From contig NW_003206847.1 of the NCBI RefSeq assembly GCF_000006405.1, forward strand, positions 640,116 through 665,268: a DNA stretch of 25,153 nt, given 5' to 3'. Both the position numbers and the translations under genes were made by a program. This document shows positions 19,017 through 25,153 of this stretch, one piece after another (position 1 is the stretch's first letter; each line of letters begins with the position of its first letter). The notes below the pieces were generated by a model that was given only the letters and a program-made list of their open reading frames with translations, was not told where the DNA came from and made no database searches. Source of the stretch: Perkinsus marinus ATCC 50983 (lineage: Eukaryota > Perkinsozoa > Perkinsida > Perkinsidae).

Positions 19017-19235
19017 TTAACTCGTTGCCATCTCAATCAAGAGTAAGCAAGTGCAGTGCAGAGAAGATCCCACGCTAGTCTCAGAGGCGCGACTGAATTC
19101 AATATCCTCCTCGTGTTTGTTGGTGCTGCCACCACCACCACACTCACGACGGGTGAATGTCCGCACTAGACCTACCGAACCTAGTATGATGTATGGAAGT
19201 TTGTCGTGTAGGTTGTCTAAGGAGCTAGTAGGGGG
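19017..19235 (-). CDS. possible terminal exon, unrecognised
   Basis: A minus-strand frame open from about 19235 ends at TAA (19019-19017). It reads SLDNLHDKLPYIILGSVGLV, then RRECGGGGSTNKHEED and SSLHCTCLLLIEMATS. The composition is plausible, but the opposite strand is also open and no upstream exon was found. Confidence 0.3.
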   Translation of the reverse strand, partial: PPTSSLDNLHDKLPYIILGSVGLVRTFTRRECGGGGSTNKHEEDIEFSRASETSVGSSLHCTCLLLIEMATS

Positions 19236-19576
19236 GGGACGAACTATTCATAGAATGATGGAATAGTCATGGTATCCTCCGCAAGCCGTCAATGCCGTTT
19301 CCCATCCCGCCCAACTATCTCAGCCTGATAGATAAACAACGTCTACCAGGCTGAGATTGTACGTCTATTAGAAGTGAAGAATCGGAATGGTTTTCAGTAA
19401 CATCCTCAAGCCGTTTGAAGTAATACACTTATGCGGCACGCCAGTACACAATTGTCATAACAAAAGGCTATTGAATACTCGTGAAGCGGGTGTAGAAATG
19501 TTAATATGATCTATGCAAGAACATCATCATCACAAACAGTAGGTATACCGAGACAAACAGGAAAGCATCGAAACTA
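19236..19576. other. spacer downstream of the SCY1-like gene
   Basis: No exon is supported. An AGCCTGATAGATA/TACCAGGCTGAG imperfect inverted repeat occurs around 19321-19356. Confidence 0.35.
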
Positions 19577-22500
19577 TCAGAAGTTGTCCCAGTCAAAATC
19601 GTCGCCCCATCCCTCGCTGACTTTCCTCGCTGAGGCCTTCGGTTCTACAGCAGAGCTCGGGACGGTCCCCGCCTTCGGCACATGGTGAATGCCGTCTCCA
19701 ATACTTTGACTCGAGAAACTCTTCACTCCATCAGTTGTAGGATCTAATAGCGAATCCTTCTCTTCAGTCTGAGCTTGTTAATATCGAATTACCTCGTGAT
19801 AGCTTCATCGCCGCTATATTGCCGCTGGTATGTTCATCATCTAAACTCCCTTTGTCACTCCGCGGAGTGTAATGACCATTGGAAGGCGAATTGTCTTCCG
19901 GTAGGGGTACGTCATCAAATTCCCCCCAGAAGTCGTCCCCAACATTATCCAACCCGCCACCGAAATCAAGATCGAGTTTTGTGCTGCCCGTTTTCTCTGT
20001 AGACACTTCGAGCGGGGCCTGATAGGAAAGTAAGCCAATACGCACACCAAAGACAACCGACTATGGTGCAACCACGAAAATGAGTCATATGGGTAAGGTT
20101 CGAGCATGAACGAAGATACTGATGACACTCACGTTCATAGCGACTGAATTATTATGGGACGTGTTCCTCTTCGCAACGATGGGTGCCGGCGGAAGCGGCG
20201 GACCATTAGTCTGGACCTTCGAGTAAGCAGCCCCATGACTGTCGCCTATGGTACCGGAGGTTGGGCCTGTCTGTGAGACGCCCAGACCGAACCTATCAGG
20301 ATGAAATTATAACAGTGTTCCGCAGTGTTCAGATAGTAGATGGAAAATCTATCAATAGTCTACTTGCAGACAACAAGACAGGCTCATCCCAAGGCACACC
20401 TTCCGAAGACGTTATAGACACTACTGCTGGAGGGAACGCTCTTCTTCGCAGTAGCGCCGTTGTCAATTCCATGAGGAGAAGCCTCCCCATGATCCTCCTT
20501 CAACTGCGCCTCACGTCGCGCTTCCAGCATACCTTCCCGAACTAGTCTGATACGAGAGTAGAATGGATGAGGTAGAGCGTATCCCTCTGTACTTGAGCAT
20601 TGGCTGGATAGCGTCATAAGCAGCATCCTGCACTTCCGGACTCGGATCGACGATTCGAAGCATCAACAACGGCATTGCCTAATAGAGAGCCAATAGACTG
20701 GAGATTTCCTTCTTCTGCTCACCTTCCCTCCAAGATCTGTTGGGTCGTAGATGCTGGACGTGGCCTGTATCGCTTGAATGCACGCCACTCGACAGGGCGG
20801 GAAACTATCCTTCATACCGGTTATAAATGCATTGAGCAGGATCTGCAATAGATGAATAAGCAGCACTGGTCCGATGATATAATGGTGAGAGAATCCATCC
20901 ATCCTGGCGGAATAGGCATTAGAATCGTTATTCGGAGGACTGAATGCTCTCACCTGAGGTTTCTGTGCTGGGTCAAAGTGATCAGAAATCTTCCCTATAC
21001 AAATGGCGGTGTTGGTACCTGGGCTCACCATGTGTCACGGCAGAGCCATCCGCACAGCAAGCAAGCCTCACGGATTGAAGGCTCTGGATCGCCTTGGAGC
21101 TTGGTAAGGTTCTTCAGCACCTTATTCGTCACCGTTGACGTTTTCAATTTCGGCGCTAGCAGGACCTGGGTTGCAGGAATAAACCACTGAGGAGTATCGC
21201 CGATTGGTATAAGTTTACTATCGACTTTAGAGTCTGCTCTCTTATGGCGCTATGGGAGTCATTGAAGCCGCTAGATATCTCAGGGTATCTAAGATCTGCA
21301 TAACTCCACCAGATCGTGAGGCTCACCGCAAATGCTACAGTGTATTTTCGACCATCTTATTGTCCATATGCTCTACATATACGCCCATATTGCACAGTAG
21401 CCGATACCGAATCGTACCTGAGTACGCGCTCAACGGCTGGTTGCACCAAGCTCGACATATCATGAGTGGACATAGACGGCCAACAGGTCAGTATCGCGGG
21501 AAAATACGATCTGATTTAGTCTCACACGAGACTTACGATCTGAGGATCCGAACAACTTCAACACGGTGGGGAGAAGATCGCGCTTGAACTGCTCGGGGTT
21601 CAAATATGCACCTGATACGAACGACTCTAATCTAGTGTGAATCACTGATAGTTCCACTACTGATCTTTGTGAGGTTCACCAGTGCTGGCGCTGCTAAACG
21701 AGGAACAGCATTCACCACCTGAATATAATACGGAACAAACATGCATTTTGAAAACTATACACGTTGTGAGTTGATAGCTGAAGACGGCTTTGTGAGCTGG
21801 AGTGTACGCACCTGGACTAAATCCTGGAGCAGAACAGTCACTTGCATAGTCACCGGCAGGCTCGGCAAAGCGTTCGGTAGCAAACCTGAGAATATGCGAT
21901 AGCCTCAACCTCAAACTCGTCTTTCGATGTTTCAAGCGATTCGAGGTGTGAATTCGACAGTCAAAAGGTCGTGATATTCCTTAATGCCTAGCTAGGATTC
22001 AGTGCCCGTCATAAGACGAGCTCAATGGCAAAGAGCGAACAACTCGAGACCGAGAGAGGCAATTATCAATGGTAACACGGCATGGAATTCGAGACGTGAG
22101 GATATCACTTGAACACATAAACAACCAGTGAAATAGTCAAGTCACTTGGCTCAAGTGGATAATGATAGTAGTGGACAGCACGGAGAGACATGACCCTCCA
22201 TACAATAGGGGATATTTGGAGCGAGACTCTGGAGGGAGCGCGAAGACCATGAATTCTAGGTCCGTGAGCAAGGACGTGAAGAGAATCATGAGGAGTAGCA
22301 CGGAGAGTATCACAATGGCGACAAATAGTCTCATGATTGCGTTAAGGACACTGCGTTTGAAATCTAAGTGAATGATAATTGAAATCTCCTCACGTTTACT
22401 GAGACTGAGGTATCATCCATGTCTGCAATTGACTGAGTCGCTTTCACTCACTTATTTGTATATCGTTTCAAGTACAACCTTACACGCGTGAACAAGAGTA

Positions 22501-25153
22501 AGCTTTCACTCCTAGGCAGTGCTATTAGACAGTACTCAGTCAGTGAAGATGTCACTTCGGAACGCTGTGTGAACGCTATCATGCCCCGTAAGCTACGGCT
22601 CTGTTAGAACCCTTTTGTCTGGTGATCAGCCTGTTCTCGCCGCTGACGCACCTCGGCACATCAGAGCATATCACTGGCACTGCATTTTCCGGAGACCTAG
22701 TCTTGACTAACCCCATGGAGAAGACGGAATTACCCTAGCCAGCACGGGAGCGGATGTCACTCCTAAACTTCACGTCGACGTGAGCATAAGTATGCACTAG
22801 TTTAGTGTCACTCAGCTCTTGCTGATTGACGGGAGACCTTGTCCACTCACGTTCAAGTGGAAATTACAAATCCAGCACTTTTAAATAGCCCACAACATGG
22901 TGTGTAGAGGGTGATCCTGGAACCCCCGAGTTGAAGACTTCCTCAAGGATAATTAGCAAATCGCCAATGGTGGCAATCTCCTCGAGTCGCTGTGAGCCAT
23001 TACCCAGCAGAGACCATGATATAGCTGAGGAAGAGTCAATGCTCCTCCGGATCATGTGCTCCCGGTGGAAGGATCATTGTGTTAGCGATGGTTCTCCACA
23101 TTGATCTGTTGAAGAGTTCCCAAGTGCCATCCACAGTGAACCGATCCACCGTAATGATATTGCACAGTTTGATGCTTCTTCACGGGTAGGAATATCAGAC
23201 TCTGGAGTAACGTCACCCCATGGATACAAGTTCAGGATAGAGCATGAAAATAGCGGGTCGCTAGCTGGACTCGGCAGTGAAGGTAGTGACTTGAACGGTA
23301 GTAATCGTGTTTCTGATTTGATTGTTCGAACCAGAGCTAGTGACGTAACCTGTGGTGTGAGTGTCCACCGATTTTACTCCATCAGCCACCCCAGACGGAA
23401 CTTGGGAAATAATTCAGTTTACGCCGGTGTATGCATTAATGCCCCCCGGAAGATATGTTATTCTCCGCTCACCAACTTACTATCGAAAAACTCGTCCTGT
23501 GCCGCCGCCGTTGCCAAACGAAACTGAGACTCTAAAAAATGGACGATGGTAACCTGAAAAGATATGGCTGGCAAAACCCGAAATTATAGAACCACGCACA
23601 GGAAACAAACACAAATGAAGACGTGTCTATTCGATTCAGCCTATTCCCGGGGATATCAGATGACATGTTCACTGAGACCTCTCCAGACGAGTGCGAAACT
23701 AACGTCGAGCGTAAATGAGTCAGTATTGTTATCAATTCCACTAGGGGAGATTCCATCTGGGGTGGTTACCACAATGATGTCAAATTTAACGAGACCTGCT
23801 CCTTGGAACCGCAACCACTGACCTGAGTGTTTTCCTTCAGGAAGCCGCTGTACGCCAATCTAGAGACGACCTTGCCAGCATCACGCGTTCGAGAGATCTC
23901 ATGCAGCGAGAGGCTGCGGAATCCGGCACGATACTAAAGAGCACGTCATAAGTCTATACGAAAGCTCACATTTGCGATATACCTGACTGGGTATACTAGC
24001 CGCAGGATCCTCGCCGGGGTTGAGAGATCCTCCTCCTCTATATAATACTTCACCGTTCAACAGGTATGCCGCTACTAAAGCTAGACCATAGAGGTCGACT
24101 GCCGACGGGTTACTCGATACTAGGTTACGCGGTGGCAAGAATCTGAGAAATAGTAGTAGAATGATAGCAAGAAATATGGTTGAGGTAGTGAAGTCGAGAT
24201 CTACTGTTACATCTGATAACTAAGACGCATGAGAAGTTCAGTAATGATGCTACGTGTAATAGCCCAGTCTGAGTGACCCGTCTCAATGCAACGATAGAGA
24301 TACTGTCGAGTTTGCACGTAAGTGAATGAAAAAAGGCTGAAGGCTCTGCCCTTCAAACTGCCTGCTTGTGACGCTTAATCAGTTGAGTCTAGGAGTCCCT
24401 TAGAGGATTCGATAATATCGGACCGTCAGCGTTCGACACTTATCCCTCTCCCAAGCCCTGTAAGGCCACCGTTATCACCTCGTGAGTTTCGAGGACTCAA
24501 TGTCGGACATAAGCCTATTGCCGTCAGCTTCTGAGATCGGCCTGGCCAGCTCAAAGCCACCAAGCCGAAATTCTCCTTTAGGGGTGATAAACACCGACTG
24601 AGGCCCGATGTTACCTAATGATACAAAATGACGATTCGAATGTGTTCCTCGATTCCCCAATTGAAAGGTAGAATTTCGCCTGCCACGAAATTCTACTTCA
24701 CACACGGATCGTGCCCAAAACCGCGTGGATTACGAAAACTGAGCCCTATGGTGAATCCCACAGTAGAGCTATGTACGCGAAGAGATGCATACAGCATATT
24801 GTCAATACGTCATCATTGCTCAGTATGTTATCCTAAAACGAGCATATTGTGTATTACACTCGTCCCGATTCTAGACTCGAGAAGCAACGGAACCGACCAT
24901 CCACCCATATTACCGTGTACTAACTTCCCGTCCACTATTACAAACCGCAAGGCAGAAATGATAGAGTACCTGAGAGATGAAGCAATGCTATCGAGAGACT
25001 TATCTACACTGGGCTGATGTGAAATGATAAATGTCTTCAAATGAGAGATGCCCTCGGAGAATGAGAGACTCATAAGCAATAAACGGTACGGTACTGCCGG
25101 GTATTATCCAGTATTTCAACAAGGCATTGACCACACGATTGCGAGTATTACTA
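19577..25153 (-). CDS. SCY1-like pseudokinase (SCYL family), 5' end beyond the window
   Basis: The pseudokinase part is seen at the right edge: ALRFVIVDGKLVHG joined in phase to NIGPQSVFITPKGEFRLGGF (HGN in place of HRD, GGF in place of DFG, as is usual in SCYL proteins). AVDLYGLALVAAYLLNGEV and VTIVHFLESQF follow. HEAT-repeat exons run 21885-19790: LLPTVLKLFGSSDR, TIRYRLLCNMGVYVEHMD, GFNDSHSAIREQTLKSI, VLLAPKLKTST, SIRTNTAICIGKISDHFD, AFITGMKDSFPPCRVACIQA, PLLMLRIVDPSPEVQDAAYD. A disordered tail ends WGDDFDWDNF at the stop 19579-19577. SCYL proteins act in Golgi/ER traffic and coat-protein binding. Phases agree over about 14 HEAT-side junctions. Open points: 21.9-23.5 kb (see separate entry) and a 19-nt apparent intron near 19790. 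Three introns here are long (about 299, 336 and 269 nt). Confidence 0.9.
22137..22371. other. ambiguous two-strand open region
   Basis: The minus strand from ATG 22334 encodes a hydrophobic signal-like start (MRLFVAIVILSVLLLMILF). The plus strand from 22162 encodes a hydrophilic chain (RSVSKDVKRIMRSSTES). Only one, if either, is real. An 11-base AGCACGGAGAG repeat occurs twice here. Confidence 0.25.
22582..23480 (-). CDS. coding-like exons inside the SCY1-like locus, not SCYL-like
   Basis: Between the SCYL exon ending about 23481 and the next clear one at 21885 lie minus-strand exon-like segments that join in phase among themselves. These are IATIGDLLIILEEVFNSG...HHVVGYLKVLDL, then VNQQELSDTKLVHTYAHVD, then NSVFSMGLVKTRSPENAVP and CSDVPRCVSGENRL. 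Further up is ITVDRFTVDGTWELFNRS. They read like a beta-rich soluble protein and do not match the HEAT region expected here. They could be a gene nested in a roughly 1.6-kb SCYL intron, a lineage-specific insertion in SCYL, or a remnant. A plus-strand frame at 23361-23552 (DGTWEIIQF...MPPGRYVILRS) is also coding-like. Confidence 0.4.
24668..24696. repeat. perfect 11-bp inverted repeat in a long SCYL intron
   Basis: GTAGAATTTCG (24668-24678) and CGAAATTCTAC (24686-24696) flank a 7-nt loop. It sits inside the roughly 299-nt intron 24615-24913. Confidence 0.85.

Noticed and set aside
23532-23756. Minus-strand exon MESPLVELITILTHL in the SCYL gene
   Set aside because: The SCYL protein joins in phase from GFLKENTQ directly to VTIVHFLES, matching the family, so this segment lies in a 269-nt intron.
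24300-24478. Possible degraded tRNA-like sequence in a long SCYL intron
   Set aside because: An AGGATTCGATAAT box-B-like string is present, but no T-stem pairing and no AGGTC block; too weak to count.
1-25153. CRISPR arrays, rRNA, and retrovirus-like or other virus-derived elements
   Set aside because: No regularly spaced direct repeats, no rRNA-like blocks, and no reverse-transcriptase, integrase, capsid or envelope motifs were seen in any frame.

Overview
The window reads as nuclear DNA of a gene-dense, intron-dense protist. Genes are split into many short exons by GT-AG introns, mostly 35-110 nt long, and reading frame and intron phase can be followed across dozens of junctions. Flagellar SHIPPO-repeat, SCY1-family, NADPH-oxidase and non-canonical poly(A)-polymerase genes lie among small secreted-protein genes of unknown family. 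This would fit an alveolate such as a Perkinsus-like organism, but that placement is an inference from style and not shown by the sequence. A 100-base run of N (11671-11770) marks a scaffold gap. All exon models were built by hand from frame, splice signals and phase, without transcript data.

Left part (1-4.0 kb): a possible terminal exon (+), a small basic-protein gene (-, about 636-1246), and two secreted-protein genes on the minus strand (1475-2110 and 3318-3955). Centre (4.08-14.57 kb, plus strand): a SHIPPO/STPGR axonemal protein gene (4081-5274), a 20-exon nucleotidyltransferase of the TUTase/non-canonical poly(A) polymerase type (5467-9924), and an NADPH oxidase (core 11771-14570, with probable 5' exons from 10450). 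Right part: a single-pass membrane protein gene (14911-16663), a small gene (16900-17291) whose stop overlaps that of a convergent third secreted-protein gene (17288-18157, -), two orphan exons, an array of four hairpins (18756-18862), and a large SCY1-like pseudokinase gene on the minus strand (19577 to beyond the right edge).

The most striking signal is that at least nine confidently placed introns, plus one likely intron, of the nucleotidyltransferase and NADPH oxidase genes carry tRNA-like sequence. Most have a variable-loop plus T-arm block of the form AGGTC-N3-GGTTCRATCC; some also have D-arm/box-A-like sequence. They occur in both orientations. Flanking exons join in phase and encode conserved catalytic motifs, so these are real introns. 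They look like introns made from, or invaded by, a tRNA-derived element (introner/SINE-like). None of comparable quality was seen in the other roughly 17 kb.

A second signal is a divergent family of three secreted proteins sharing a signal peptide, a conserved phase-2 intron, a C-x-x-V helix motif and a terminal LYAxLCDxF-like motif.
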